Assembly (NCBI GenBank): GCA_023380675.1
Contig: JAMCRS010000094.1
Location: forward strand, 1,312 to 26,000
DNA from: Chloroflexota bacterium
GTDB taxonomy: Bacteria > Chloroflexota > Anaerolineae > UBA4142
Direction: 5' to 3'
DNA length: 24,689 nt
Under the pieces are notes generated by a model. The model did not search any database, was not told the origin of the DNA, and was given only the letters and a program-made list of their open reading frames with translations. A program made the position numbers and the translations under genes. Below are positions 1 through 8,536 of the stretch, piece by piece (position 1 is the stretch's first letter; every line of letters starts with the position of its first letter).

Positions 1-45
1 TTGCCGACGTCACCTGTCCTCGGCGGCGGACTCATCGGAGAAGGT

Positions 46-1668
46 ATGGCAAGGTATATCTTGGCCTTGTTCGTTACCGGGGCGATTCTCGCGGTCGTCA
101 CGGCAGCCGCAGTCTCGGCGCAGGAAGCGGATCCTGCAGACGAGGTGAAAGCATTTCTAACGGCGAAGGGTTACAGCGTCGACGAGGCCGGGTTCGTCGA
201 CGACGACCAGGGCCGGCCGCGCCCGGATGCCGTCTACGTCTTGATGGACGCGGTCACCGCCGATCTCGATCACCCCGATCTGCAAGCGCAGGTCGTTTGG
301 GGATTCAGCGCGCTCAGGCAAGCCTACCCCCGCGTCGAAAACCTGTTTGTGACTCTGGCGTATCGCCAGTATTGGATCCTCTTTCGTTCCACGGGCGCGG
401 ACCTGGACCAATTCGTGAACCAGACTCTCAGCGGAGCCGCCTATTGGAATCAGGTGCGCGGTCAAGTAAGAATCTACGATCGCGTAAAGAAAACGTACAC
501 GGACGAAAAAGACTTTACGACCAACAATCAAGCCGGCAAGGACGAGACCGGCAAGGACTATGGCTCGACGCCAGACAATCCCGTTCCGACGCCGGTCCCG
601 GCGGGCGTCCAGGGGGGCGTCTTGTGGCTGGAGCCCTCTACCGTCTATCTGCCCAACGACGCGTCGTCCCCTGTGGTCATGATGGCGACCCTCCTCGACG
701 GGACCTTTGGGCCGCTCGCCAATCGCAGGCTCGACTTTTCCTATCAAGCGCCCGGAGACAGTGCTCAATCCGCCGGCTCGCAGATGACCGACGCGAACGG
801 CTCCGCGCGCGCGTCCGTGGCAGGATCGCGGGCTTTCAACAGCCTTTTGCTGCGCGCGGGAACGCAGGATCTGACCAGTCAGGCCTCCATCGTCGTCGGA
901 ACCGCACCTGTGCATCGGGCGGACCAGATCGCAGCAGTCGAAAGAGGCCTGACCAAGCAGGGGTACGCCGGCGTCAAAGCCGACTATACGACCGATACGC
1001 GCGCCACGGGCGAAACCGTCAACCGTGCCTGGGTCGAGATGCGCTTGGCGAGCGAGGAATTCGACCGGACGGCGTATTCGCAGTTGAGTCGAGCCTTTGG
1101 CACGCTGCGAACCCTGCTCCCCAAAGCCAACGAGTTGTACGTCAGTCTCATCTTTCGTAAGGACGACCGTGACTGGGAATTGCTGTGGCAAGCTCAAGCC
1201 GCGCACTGGGACCAGCTCGTCGCCGGCCAGATTGGCGAGAGCGACTTTTGGCGCAGCCTGGACTATGTGGGCACATTCGACGACCACGGCAATCGGGTTG
1301 AAGACAAGAATTTTCTCGACAAGAATTTCGGCGCAGGCACCGGTGGAGCGGAGGCGCGCGTCACCCGCACTCTCGAATCGACGGTCACGCGCGAGACCTG
1401 GGGAGACCAATGGCACGGCCAGGAATTCATAATCCTGCCCGGGAGTTACGCGGACACATTCGCCGTCGACGAATTGAGCGGAAGCGCCGACGGAATAGAG
1501 ATCTTTGAATCTCCGGATTTCGTGACGCCTGTACTAACGTACAAACACGGCGACAGCCCTGACAGACTACAGATGAGATTGGGCCAAGGGCAGTATTTGT
1601 TCGCAGTGACGGCGGCCTCTTCTCCGGCTAGTGCGCGCGTTAACTATGTCGAGCATCTGCGCCGTTAA
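46..1668 (+). CDS. Secreted protein with an internally duplicated unnamed domain
   Basis: I do not recognise a named family. The ATG at 46 is chosen because GGAGAAGG sits just upstream and the next residues form a clean signal peptide (MARYILALFV, then a hydrophobic stretch ending in VSAQEA). The reading frame is open further upstream to the window edge, but without such signals. The mature protein (about 540 aa in total) has two related domains of about 140 aa, near residues 30-165 and 290-430. Both share the order 'KGY/KQGY', a helix with WGFSALR or RAFGTLR, a strand with LFVTLAYR or LYVSLIFR, and a D-x-NF/DF end. A beta-rich Ig-like linker follows a Pro-rich hinge (PTPVPAG) between them. 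The C-terminus is another beta segment. An extracytoplasmic binding or structural role is inferred only. It is followed 94 bp later by another secreted protein on the same strand. Confidence 0.8.
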   Translation: MARYILALFVTGAILAVVTAAAVSAQEADPADEVKAFLTAKGYSVDEAGFVDDDQGRPRPDAVYVLMDAVTADLDHPDLQAQVVWGFSALRQAYPRVENLFVTLAYRQYWILFRSTGADLDQFVNQTLSGAAYWNQVRGQVRIYDRVKKTYTDEKDFTTNNQAGKDETGKDYGSTPDNPVPTPVPAGVQGGVLWLEPSTVYLPNDASSPVVMMATLLDGTFGPLANRRLDFSYQAPGDSAQSAGSQMTDANGSARASVAGSRAFNSLLLRAGTQDLTSQASIVVGTAPVHRADQIAAVERGLTKQGYAGVKADYTTDTRATGETVNRAWVEMRLASEEFDRTAYSQLSRAFGTLRTLLPKANELYVSLIFRKDDRDWELLWQAQAAHWDQLVAGQIGESDFWRSLDYVGTFDDHGNRVEDKNFLDKNFGAGTGGAEARVTRTLESTVTRETWGDQWHGQEFIILPGSYADTFAVDELSGSADGIEIFESPDFVTPVLTYKHGDSPDRLQMRLGQGQYLFAVTAASSPASARVNYVEHLRR

Positions 1669-1762
1669 CCGAATGACCGACCCTGAGGCACGCTCCCGCT
1701 GTTTCGACGACACCTTCGCGCGGCTCGTTCCGGGCTCACAAAACCAAAACCGGCGTAGAACG

Positions 1763-3232
1763 ATGGATTCGAATTCGACGATAATGAAGCTTCTTAGAAC
1801 ACTTGCGGCACGGGTCCCCCTTCTATTCGTTTTGGCGGTTGGGTCGATGGCGGCTTCCGCCAGTCGCCTAGCCGCTGCACCGGGCACGGTTGACCTCTCC
1901 GTGCGCAATTTCGAATTGCTTCAGGCCGTTTCGGGCGAGCCGCTCGTCCTCGGCAAGCTGACGGTGGCGCGCGTCCAGGTTGGTCTCCCTGCCGGTGTGA
2001 ATCTGGATGCCAACGTTCGGGTCGAAGCCGGGGGAAAGAACTGGGAGCGCACGGTCCTTCTCGCCGGTCCGAGCGTGACGATTACGCTTAAGATCGAACC
2101 CCCCCAGGAGGTCAAGCCGATCGTCGCACAAGTGTCTGTCACTCCAGCGGGTGCGGTGGTCGATCCGAATCCAGCCGACAATTCGAGGACGATCTCCTAT
2201 CCGACCCTGCAGACAACCGAGAAGGTAGTTGCCTTTTTTCTGCCGGTGGACTGGACGCCCGAGGACCGGAGCAGTTACCGGTACGACTCGGCCTTTAGAG
2301 AGTACGTCCAGAATTCCGGTGATTTTCTGATCGGCACGTATCCGCTCTCCGCCGATCACGTTCTGGTCGACTACACGATGACGCCGCACATGCTCAATTC
2401 CTTCGAGCAGTCGCTGACCGACAGTCAGGGGAAATTCAACATGCGGAACGCGCTCGCCCTGTACGGCAGCCTCTCCATCGCGGGCCGGCGCCTGCGTCCG
2501 GATGCCAGCATGGTGGTCGGCGTGCTTCCGCCGGGTTGGTTTCGACAGCACGGCCAGCCGGGCACGCTCGGACTAACGTTAAGCAGCGTGAAAGGTATCG
2601 TCACCGGTCAGTACGGCGCGAAGGTGCCGCCTATCGTCGCCGCGCACGAGATCGGCCACGTCTACGCGCTGGACGAAGACTATGATTTTGCGGTGAGTCC
2701 GAGTCATCCCTGTGAGCCGATCCTGTCTCCCAGCTACTGGGCCCTGCGAGACCTGGAACTGACCTACGGGGCGAGGACGAATCTCTGCACTTTTATGAGC
2801 GCCGCGTCTTCCGACGACGCGTACTGGGTAGATCAGCGTATCTACGAGTATCTGCTTGGCAAATTTGCGATCGGCAACGGCACCTCTAGCGCCCCGCTCA
2901 TCCTGGCGGCGACGCTCACGTACCGAGTCGAGCAAGACGGCTCGCCCGCTCGGACCAGCGCAAACAGACACCGCTTTGAGCCCAACGAGCCGGTTTACGT
3001 TTCGGTTGGCGGCATGGCGCTTGCGGCCGGTTCGACGCTCCAATCCAAGTTGTATCGCGGCGATACACTGGTGCGCACCGTAGAACCGCAGACGACGACA
3101 GCCGGCAATCGGTGGTACGCGTTCCGCCTCGCCGCGGCGAACACATTGCGTGAGGCCGCCTATCGCGTGGACGTTTACCTGGACGGGGGATTGATCAAAT
3201 CGAGCGCGTTCGAGGTGAAGGCCAGCCAGTAG
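1763..3232 (+). CDS. Secreted HExxH zinc metallopeptidase (M64-like)
   Basis: The start is set at the ATG at 1763, seven codons before an alternative ATG at 1784; either gives a signal peptide (LLFVLAVGSMAASASRLAAA). The upstream in-frame extension to 1631 is charged and overlaps the previous gene, so it was dropped. The protein is 489 aa. An N-terminal CARDB-like beta domain ends in VDPNPADNSRTI. The catalytic part carries H-E-I-G-H at residues 295-299 followed by ALDEDYD, which resembles the HExGH...L.DEY signature of M64 (IgA-peptidase-like) enzymes. The two histidines would bind zinc and the glutamate would activate water. The third ligand is probably one of the acidic residues at 304-306. 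A C-terminal beta domain follows. The protein is probably exported and peptide-cleaving, with unknown substrate. A decayed paralogue of its middle part lies about 480 bp downstream. Confidence 0.75.
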   Translation: MDSNSTIMKLLRTLAARVPLLFVLAVGSMAASASRLAAAPGTVDLSVRNFELLQAVSGEPLVLGKLTVARVQVGLPAGVNLDANVRVEAGGKNWERTVLLAGPSVTITLKIEPPQEVKPIVAQVSVTPAGAVVDPNPADNSRTISYPTLQTTEKVVAFFLPVDWTPEDRSSYRYDSAFREYVQNSGDFLIGTYPLSADHVLVDYTMTPHMLNSFEQSLTDSQGKFNMRNALALYGSLSIAGRRLRPDASMVVGVLPPGWFRQHGQPGTLGLTLSSVKGIVTGQYGAKVPPIVAAHEIGHVYALDEDYDFAVSPSHPCEPILSPSYWALRDLELTYGARTNLCTFMSAASSDDAYWVDQRIYEYLLGKFAIGNGTSSAPLILAATLTYRVEQDGSPARTSANRHRFEPNEPVYVSVGGMALAAGSTLQSKLYRGDTLVRTVEPQTTTAGNRWYAFRLAAANTLREAAYRVDVYLDGGLIKSSAFEVKASQ

Positions 3233-3257
3233 GATTTGGGGTAGTGGACGATTCCGG

Positions 3258-3482
3258 ATGCGCGCAATTCAAAGCTACGTGCTGAGAATTCTGGCGGACG
3301 CGGACGAGCCGGGAGTTCTGCGAGGCTCGCTGCGGCCCGTGTCTGGCGAGGCCGAGTATCCCTTTGCAGACGGCCTCGGCCTCCTGGCTCTGTTGAATCA
3401 GCTCGTCAAGCCAGGCAACGATGCACCGGCCCGGTCCACTGGCGAGGCGGATGGTAAGGTCGCGCCCACGGAACGCAGCTAG
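3258..3482 (+). CDS. Small hypothetical protein, 74 aa
   Basis: This short ORF begins 25 bp after the peptidase gene and ends at TAG 3480-3482. It reads MRAIQSYVLRILADADEPG, then a compact LRG..RPVSGE..PFADG..LLALLNQL pattern. That has the look of a folded small domain rather than random translation of GC-rich DNA. The last 25 residues are polar and low in structure. There is no transmembrane segment, cysteine motif or signal peptide. The ribosome binding site is poor. I associate similar short proteins with Chloroflexota genomes but can name no family or function. It could also be non-coding, because the DNA directly after it holds a decayed gene. Confidence 0.4.
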   Translation: MRAIQSYVLRILADADEPGVLRGSLRPVSGEAEYPFADGLGLLALLNQLVKPGNDAPARSTGEADGKVAPTERS

Positions 3483-3714
3483 AGACCTGGCGACAGCCGG
3501 TCAGACCGCAACCTGACTCGCCAAGTGCCGATCGCCACTTGCTCGATCCCGCGACGCGGCAGACGTCAAGGTGCGACCGGACGCGTTGGGCAATACGCGC
3601 GCATTGCCGCCTGCTCCTGTGCGCGGCACTCCCGCTTGCAGATGCCGCATTGGTTCCAAAGGTCCGGCAGCCCGTACGGCCGTTGAACGACCGTGCCGTT
3701 TCATTTCCCACGAA

Positions 3715-4043
3715 CCGGTCGATCCAAACCCCGCTGAAACTTCGCAGACGCTTGCCCATCCGCCTGAGGAGACGAACAGAAAGGTCGTCTCCTTTTTTCT
3801 ACCCTCCGACTGGACGCCGGCGATCCGGAGCAAGTGCGTCTACGACACCGCCTTTAGAGAGTACGCCCGGGAGCAGCGAACTTCTGATCGACACGTATCC
3901 GCGCGCCGGCGTTCACGGTCTGGTCGATTGCGCGACGACGCCACACAAGATCAGTGCCGTCGATCCGTCGCCGACCCAACGGCGGGGTGAATTCAAGTTA
4001 CGGAAGGCTTGCCAATTGGTTTGTGACGGATCACGCATTCGGC
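3715..4043 (+). pseudogene. Frameshifted, truncated relic of the M64-like peptidase
   Basis: The frame at 3715-3870 reads PVDPNPAET, then KVVSFFLPSDWTP and YDTAFREYA. This matches VDPNPADN, KVVAFFLPVDWTP and YDSAFREYV in the intact gene at 1763-3232. The match then continues in the next frame (about 3876-4035) as LLIDTYPRAGVHGLVD, TTPHKISAV and RRGEFKLRKA, matching FLIGTYPLSADHVLVD, TPHMLNSF and QGKFNMRNA. A net loss of 2 nt near 3870-3890 explains the switch. The signal peptide, most of the CARDB-like part and the whole HExxH domain are missing. The stretch 3483-3714 before it contains only a weak hydrophobic run (LLLCAALPLADAA near 3600-3640), possibly a residue of the old signal peptide. 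The copy is interpreted as a decayed tandem duplicate that cannot make an active enzyme. Confidence 0.8.
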
Positions 4044-4045
4044 TA

Positions 4046-4075
4046 TTGACAAATGTGGAGCGCCCCATTTAGAAT
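4046..4075 (+). promoter_or_regulatory. Sigma70-like promoter for the GntR regulator gene
   Basis: A perfect -35 TTGACA (4046-4051) is followed by an 18-nt spacer and a -10 TAGAAT (4070-4075), five of six matches to consensus. Transcription would start near 4082, about 45 nt before the regulator's ATG. It begins immediately after the last recognisable base of the decayed peptidase copy. Confidence 0.65.
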
Positions 4076-4086
4076 GGTCGAAACAT

Positions 4087-4101
4087 CATACCACCATACC
4101 A
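4087..4101 (+). promoter_or_regulatory. CATACCA direct repeat, candidate operator
   Basis: CATACCA occurs at 4087-4093 and again at 4095-4101, just downstream of the predicted start of transcription. FadR-type GntR proteins commonly bind sites containing TGGT/ACCA half-sites, so autoregulation here is plausible. The repeat is direct, however, rather than the usual palindrome, so this is a tentative call. Confidence 0.3.
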
Positions 4102-4126
4102 ACTGCGCGCCTCGCCGGTATTTCAC

Positions 4127-4843
4127 ATGTACAAGCTGATCCAATCGGAACGTCTCTACCAGCAGATCGTCCAGCAGATCGAACAGAGTGTCGTCGCGGG
4201 GGGACTGCGCGTGGGGGACCGCCTGCCGCCAGAGCGAGAGCTGGGGGACCGTTTCGGAGTGAGCCGCACTGCCGTCCGCGAAGCGGTCAAGGCGCTGCGC
4301 GAAAAGGGCCTCGTCCAGACCCAGCCCGGCCGGGGCACGTTCATTACGAACGGGACATCGCGCGCGGTTCGCAATTCACTCGACCTGGCCGTCCGCGTCG
4401 GCCACAGTCACGGCTCCGATCACTTGGTCCAAGTCCGCGCGATTTTCGAGCCTGAGGTCGCAGCGCTTGCGGCGGAGCACGCCACAGCCGGCGAGATCGC
4501 GGCGCTCAGAAACGCGGTCGCCGTCATGGATTCCGCGCTGGAGAACGTCGATACCTTCATCGAGGCGGACCTGGGCTTTCATCGCACGCTCGCCGAAGCA
4601 ACGCGGAATGACATCATTCCAATCCTGATCGACTCGATCGTCGATTTGCTGCGCGAGCAGCGTAAGGGAATATTCTTTACTCCCGGCGGACCTCAGCGCG
4701 GCCAGATCCATCACCGGCGAATCCTTCAAGCCGTGATCCGGCACAATTCGACGGCCGCACGCACCGCGATGCGGGACCACCTCAAGCAGATCAGCGAAGA
4801 CAGCGTGCCGCGCACGCGAGTCCGGCGCCATGCCAGAGCGTAG
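4127..4843 (+). CDS. GntR family transcriptional regulator, FadR (FCD) subfamily
   Basis: This 238-aa protein has the two-domain layout and usual length of FadR-type regulators. Residues 1-75 form a winged helix-turn-helix with the GntR hallmarks LPPERELGDRFGVSR, AVREAVKALREKGL and GRGTFI. Residues about 95-225 are an all-helical FCD effector domain. It carries EPEVAALAAEHAT, DLGFHRTLAEATRN and a C-terminal H..I..AV...A..AM.DHL segment, whose acidic and histidine residues often hold a metal or ligand. The start at 4127 is the only in-frame ATG before the HTH, with a weak ribosome binding site and its own promoter at 4046-4075. It lies 262 bp upstream of a branched-chain-type ABC importer on the same strand and probably controls it in response to a small organic acid or amino acid. 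The ligand cannot be read from the sequence. Confidence 0.9.
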   Translation: MYKLIQSERLYQQIVQQIEQSVVAGGLRVGDRLPPERELGDRFGVSRTAVREAVKALREKGLVQTQPGRGTFITNGTSRAVRNSLDLAVRVGHSHGSDHLVQVRAIFEPEVAALAAEHATAGEIAALRNAVAVMDSALENVDTFIEADLGFHRTLAEATRNDIIPILIDSIVDLLREQRKGIFFTPGGPQRGQIHHRRILQAVIRHNSTAARTAMRDHLKQISEDSVPRTRVRRHARA

Positions 4844-5105
4844 AGTGCGCTCGACCGCAGCGCCCGGCGCAGGGTGACGCGAGGCAGAAAAACAAAGACC
4901 GCCAACAAGTCTCAGCCAAATACGGTGTGGGCGAGCCGCAATGCGGCCCCATGTCCGACCGCAACTGTGCCGACTTGGTCGACGGGCGAGTGCGCAATCG
5001 CGGAACTTGAAAGGAGGCCAGCAAGCGTAACCTGCTATCGCCGAAGAGGCTTCTTACGTGATGTGATGCTGCATCGAACCAATTCCATCTCTAAAGGAGG
5101 AGAGG

Positions 5106-6479
5106 ATGTACAAACGAATCGCTATCTGCTTCGCCGTCCTCGGAGTTGCGCTGCTCGCGGGGGCGTGCTCGACCCCGCCGGCTCCGACGGCTGCACCGCC
5201 TACCGCTGCGCCGGCAGCGCCGACAACGGCTCCCGCTTCCGCCCCCACCACCGCGCCGACCGCGGCGCCAACTGCAGCGGCGACGACTGCGCCCACGTCT
5301 GCGCCGACGACCGGCCCGACGGCCGCCGCGACGACCGCGGCTGCCAGCGGAAATCCGATCAAAATCGGGATCTCGCTCTCACTGACGGGCGATTTCTCTG
5401 CAGACGGCCAGGGGTTTCAGCAGGGCTATCAACTTTGGGCTGACACGGTGAACGCGAACGGCGGACTTCTCGGCCGCCCGGTCCAGCTAGACATTGTCTC
5501 GGACGCCAGCAACCCCGACCAGGTTCAGACCAATTATCAGAAACTGATTACCGTCGACAAAGTCGACCTCGTGTTTGGCCCCTACTCTTCGCTGCTGACA
5601 AAACCGGCATCCGTCGTCGCCGATCGTTACGGCTACGCCATGGTGGAAGGCGCCGGCGGCGCACCCTCCGTATTCAACCGCGGCCTCAAGAACGTGTTCG
5701 ACGTGTCGCTGCCAATTCTCACCAACCTGGACGGCTTTACAGAGTATATCCTGGGGCTGCCTGCAGCTCAGCGGCCCAAGTCCGTGGCTTATGCGACCGA
5801 AGACGATCCCTTTACCCAGCCGCAAATAGACCGGGCGAAAGACCTGTTCGAAAAAGGCGGGCTCACGACCGCGTCCTATCAGGTCTATCCGGCTGAGACA
5901 ACTGACTTTAACCCGATCGCCGACAAGATGATCGCCTCCAAAGCGGACGTGGTCGTGGTCGGCACGTTCTTGCCCGATCTCAGCGCCTTTGCCCAGCGGT
6001 TCAAACAGCAGCACTATAACCCGCAAGCGATGATTGCTACAGCGGGACCTGACCTGGGCGATGATTTCCTCAAGGCCATCGGCGGACCCGATATGGCGGA
6101 GGGGATCATGATCGCGAATCCCTGGTACGCCAGCGCGCCGAATGAAGGCAACGCCGATTTCGTAAAGGCATATCTCGCCAAGTACGGCGGGACGGCCGAC
6201 GGAATCAACGGCGACGTGGCTGAGGGCTATGCCGTCGGTCAGGTCGTTCATCAAGCGGTGACCAAGGTCGGAAGCCTCGACAACGCCAAGATCATCGCCG
6301 AGCTGCACTCGGGCGACACCTTCACAAGCATTCAAGGCCCGGTGAAATTCGACGACGTAGGACAGAACATCGTGATCAAAGCGTTCCTCTTCCAATGGCA
6401 GAAAGGCAAGTACCTGCCCGTCTACCCCGCTTCGGCCGCGGCCGCACCGGCCGAGTTCCCCAAGCCAAATTGGCCGTAG
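5106..6479 (+). CDS. Branched-chain amino acid type ABC importer, substrate-binding lipoprotein
   Basis: The start ATG at 5106 follows a strong TAAAGGAGG ribosome binding site. Residues 1-21 are a lipoprotein signal with a LLAGAC lipobox. A linker of about 55 residues composed almost only of Ala, Pro and Thr follows, typical of cell-surface lipoproteins in Chloroflexota. The mature domain (about residues 80-440) is a type I periplasmic binding fold (Peripla_BP_6/LivJ-like): IKIGISLSLTGDFS, GGLLGRPVQLDIVSDASNP, KVDLVFGPYSS and DVVVVGTFLPD. It captures the solute outside the cell and delivers it to the LivHM permease encoded next. The substrate may be an amino acid, urea or an aromatic or other small acid; this family cannot be assigned by eye. 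The 262 bp before the gene show no convincing promoter. Confidence 0.93.
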   Translation: MYKRIAICFAVLGVALLAGACSTPPAPTAAPPTAAPAAPTTAPASAPTTAPTAAPTAAATTAPTSAPTTGPTAAATTAAASGNPIKIGISLSLTGDFSADGQGFQQGYQLWADTVNANGGLLGRPVQLDIVSDASNPDQVQTNYQKLITVDKVDLVFGPYSSLLTKPASVVADRYGYAMVEGAGGAPSVFNRGLKNVFDVSLPILTNLDGFTEYILGLPAAQRPKSVAYATEDDPFTQPQIDRAKDLFEKGGLTTASYQVYPAETTDFNPIADKMIASKADVVVVGTFLPDLSAFAQRFKQQHYNPQAMIATAGPDLGDDFLKAIGGPDMAEGIMIANPWYASAPNEGNADFVKAYLAKYGGTADGINGDVAEGYAVGQVVHQAVTKVGSLDNAKIIAELHSGDTFTSIQGPVKFDDVGQNIVIKAFLFQWQKGKYLPVYPASAAAAPAEFPKPNWP

Positions 6480-6495
6480 TCTGATCGTTACGCAA

Positions 6496-6525
6496 GTCGG
6501 GGCGATCCCCCAAGATCGCCCCGAC
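6496..6525 (+). promoter_or_regulatory. Intercistronic hairpin after the binding-protein gene
   Basis: A perfect 11-bp stem (6496-6506 with 6515-6525) closes an 8-nt loop, 16 nt after the stop of the binding-protein gene and about 85 nt before livH. There is no U-run, so it is not a standard terminator. Hairpins in this position commonly stabilise the upstream message, which would give more binding protein than permease. That role is inferred from position. Confidence 0.5.
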
Positions 6526-6608
6526 ACTGCCGACGAGGCAATCACACTTTACGTCGACGCCATCCTTTGGGGAGCGATGATAGTCGATCGCTCCGGTGGA
6601 GCACAAGC

Positions 6609-7484
6609 ATGGAACAGATTGTTAACGCCGTCATCACGGGAATACTCACCGGCGGAGTCTACGCCCTCATGGCTTCAGGCCTAACGCTGATCTTTGGCGT
6701 GATGGACATCATCAACGTCGGACAGGGCGCGCTCGTGATCCTGGGAGCCTATCTCAGCTACGTGCTGCAAGTGAGATTCCACGTGGACCTCTTCCTGGGG
6801 CTCATCGTCACGATGCCCGCCATGTTTCTGTTCGGTTTGCTTCTCGAGTGGGCCTTCATTCGGCCGCTGAAGCGAGACCGCACCATCCTATCGATTCTCG
6901 TCACTTTTGCCATCGCCTTGATCATCGAGGGAGGGTTGGGGCTCGCGTTCAACACGACCGTCGTGAAACTCCAATCGTCCTACGTCAGCACGTCATTTCA
7001 GATCGGCGACTTTTATCTCGCGCACATTTACGTCTACGGCTTTATCCTGAGCGTCGTGCTGCTGGCCGGCCTGTACGTGCTCCTGTATCGCACCAAGTTC
7101 GGCTACAGCCTGCGCGCCTCGATGCAAGATCGCACGGCGGCGCAACTCATCGGCATCGACGTCGAAAGAGTTTCCGCGATCACGTTTGCCGTGGCCGTCT
7201 CGATGGCCGCGGCGGGAGGGATGGTCTACGGAGCGATCGCGGCCTTCAATCCCAATAGCCACTACGACCTGATCTCACGCTTGCTCGTCATCGTCATTCT
7301 CGGCGGGCTGGGAAGCGTGAGGGGCGCTTTGTTCGCCTCTCTAGGCATGTTGGTTATCGAGGACGTAACCGCCGTGGTCTGGTCGCCCGTGTGGGCGAGC
7401 ACGGTGTTCTTCATCCTTCTGGTTCTCGTCTTGGTGGTCCGGCCGCGGGGCCTCTTTGGGCAGCTCGAAAGCAGGAAGCAATGA
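6609..7484 (+). CDS. livH: Branched-chain amino acid type ABC permease LivH
   Basis: This 291-aa polytopic membrane protein of the LivH (BPD_transp_2) family forms half of the translocation pore. The ATG at 6609 is preferred over the in-frame ATG at 6567, because the first 14 residues of the longer form are polar while MEQIVNAVITGILTGGVYAL is the typical LivH start; GGTGGAG lies just upstream. Family motifs include LTLIFGVMDIINVGQGA near residue 30, where the segment after the first helix begins, and the cytoplasmic coupling region LRASMQDRTAAQLIGID. The C-terminal VILGGLGSVRGALFASLG is also characteristic. The stop overlaps the start of livM (ATGA), indicating translational coupling. Confidence 0.93.
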   Translation: MEQIVNAVITGILTGGVYALMASGLTLIFGVMDIINVGQGALVILGAYLSYVLQVRFHVDLFLGLIVTMPAMFLFGLLLEWAFIRPLKRDRTILSILVTFAIALIIEGGLGLAFNTTVVKLQSSYVSTSFQIGDFYLAHIYVYGFILSVVLLAGLYVLLYRTKFGYSLRASMQDRTAAQLIGIDVERVSAITFAVAVSMAAAGGMVYGAIAAFNPNSHYDLISRLLVIVILGGLGSVRGALFASLGMLVIEDVTAVVWSPVWASTVFFILLVLVLVVRPRGLFGQLESRKQ

Positions 7485-8536
7485 GGACGGTCAAGATTGT
7501 TGCGCTGCTGGCGCTCTTAGCTGCTTTTATTGCATTCCCCCAGGTTTTTCCCAATCCAGCGGTTACGACGGTCGCGGTCTTTACATTGGTCTACGCGACT
7601 AGCACGACGGCGTGGAATATCTTTTCAGGGTACACCGGATACATCTCATTGGGGCACGCAGCCTATTTCGGGGTCGGCGCATATTCCATGGCTTTGTTGT
7701 GCCAGGATTGGGCCATCCCGGCCGGCTACGCCCCGTTCCTGCTTCTTCCCATCGTGGGGCTAACGGCGGCGGCGTTCGCAGTGCCCTTCGGCTGGATCTC
7801 GCTGCGGACACGCAAGCACACTTTCGTTGTGATCACGATCGCCGTGTTCTTCATCATGCAGCTCATGGCGTTCAACCTCCGGCCGATCACCAACGGCTCG
7901 ACCGGTCTGAGCCTGCCGATACCCAGCGAATGGGGCGGCGACTTTTTCAACGTGCCGTTCTACTATGTCATGCTTGCGATGCTCCTGGCGGCTCTGGGTG
8001 TCTCATGGTGGATCCGCAATTCCAAGTTCGGGTTGGGACTGCTCGCCATTCGCGACGACGAGGATCGAGCATTGGGACTGGGCGTGAAGACGGGCCCGTC
8101 CAAATTGATTGCGTTCGTCCTCTCCGCGTTTTTTGTGGGGATGGCTGGCGGAGTCCACGCGTATTTCATCGGCTCGATCTTTCCCGCCTTCGCCTTCGAC
8201 CCGCTCTTTGACGTGGCCCTGGCGCTCATGACCTTTCTGGGAGGCTTGGGGACTCTGAGCGGCCCGATCTTGGGCGCGCTCATTCTTGAGCCGGCCCAAC
8301 AGTACTTTACCCTGCAGTTCAGTGAACGGGGTTACAACCTGATCATATACGGCATCCTGTTTCTGGCAATCATTCTTCTCCTTCCCGAAGGGATCATTCC
8401 AAGCTTGGGCCGGTACTGGCGGCGGTGGCGAGCTTCCAGCGACAGCTCGAAGAATGCAGCCGCCCCTGAAGGGCCAAGCCGGGGGGATACGTTACTGGTC
8501 GAGAATGCCGGGAGAAAGGACGATGCCAACCTATGA
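7481..8536 (+). CDS. livM: Branched-chain amino acid type ABC permease LivM
   Basis: This 351-aa permease is the partner of LivH. The ATG at 7481 overlaps the livH stop. A longer frame starting at 7391 lies inside livH and was rejected. The protein begins with a signal-anchor-like helix (MRTVKIVALLALLAAF) and has about eight further hydrophobic segments. Family motifs include the helix segment YTGYISLGHAAYFGVGAY and the coupling helix region LLAIRDDEDRALGLGV. The late VALALMTFLGGLGTLSGPILGA is typical as well. The last 40 or so residues are hydrophilic and charged, forming a cytoplasmic tail. The gene overlaps the following livG by ATGA. Confidence 0.93.
   Translation: MRTVKIVALLALLAAFIAFPQVFPNPAVTTVAVFTLVYATSTTAWNIFSGYTGYISLGHAAYFGVGAYSMALLCQDWAIPAGYAPFLLLPIVGLTAAAFAVPFGWISLRTRKHTFVVITIAVFFIMQLMAFNLRPITNGSTGLSLPIPSEWGGDFFNVPFYYVMLAMLLAALGVSWWIRNSKFGLGLLAIRDDEDRALGLGVKTGPSKLIAFVLSAFFVGMAGGVHAYFIGSIFPAFAFDPLFDVALALMTFLGGLGTLSGPILGALILEPAQQYFTLQFSERGYNLIIYGILFLAIILLLPEGIIPSLGRYWRRWRASSDSSKNAAAPEGPSRGDTLLVENAGRKDDANL

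Noticed and set aside
157..1416. Long antisense open frame (419 aa) opposite the first gene.
   Set aside because: It is rich in Arg, Gly and Val with no domain pattern, and mirrors a gene with clear signal peptide and ribosome binding site.
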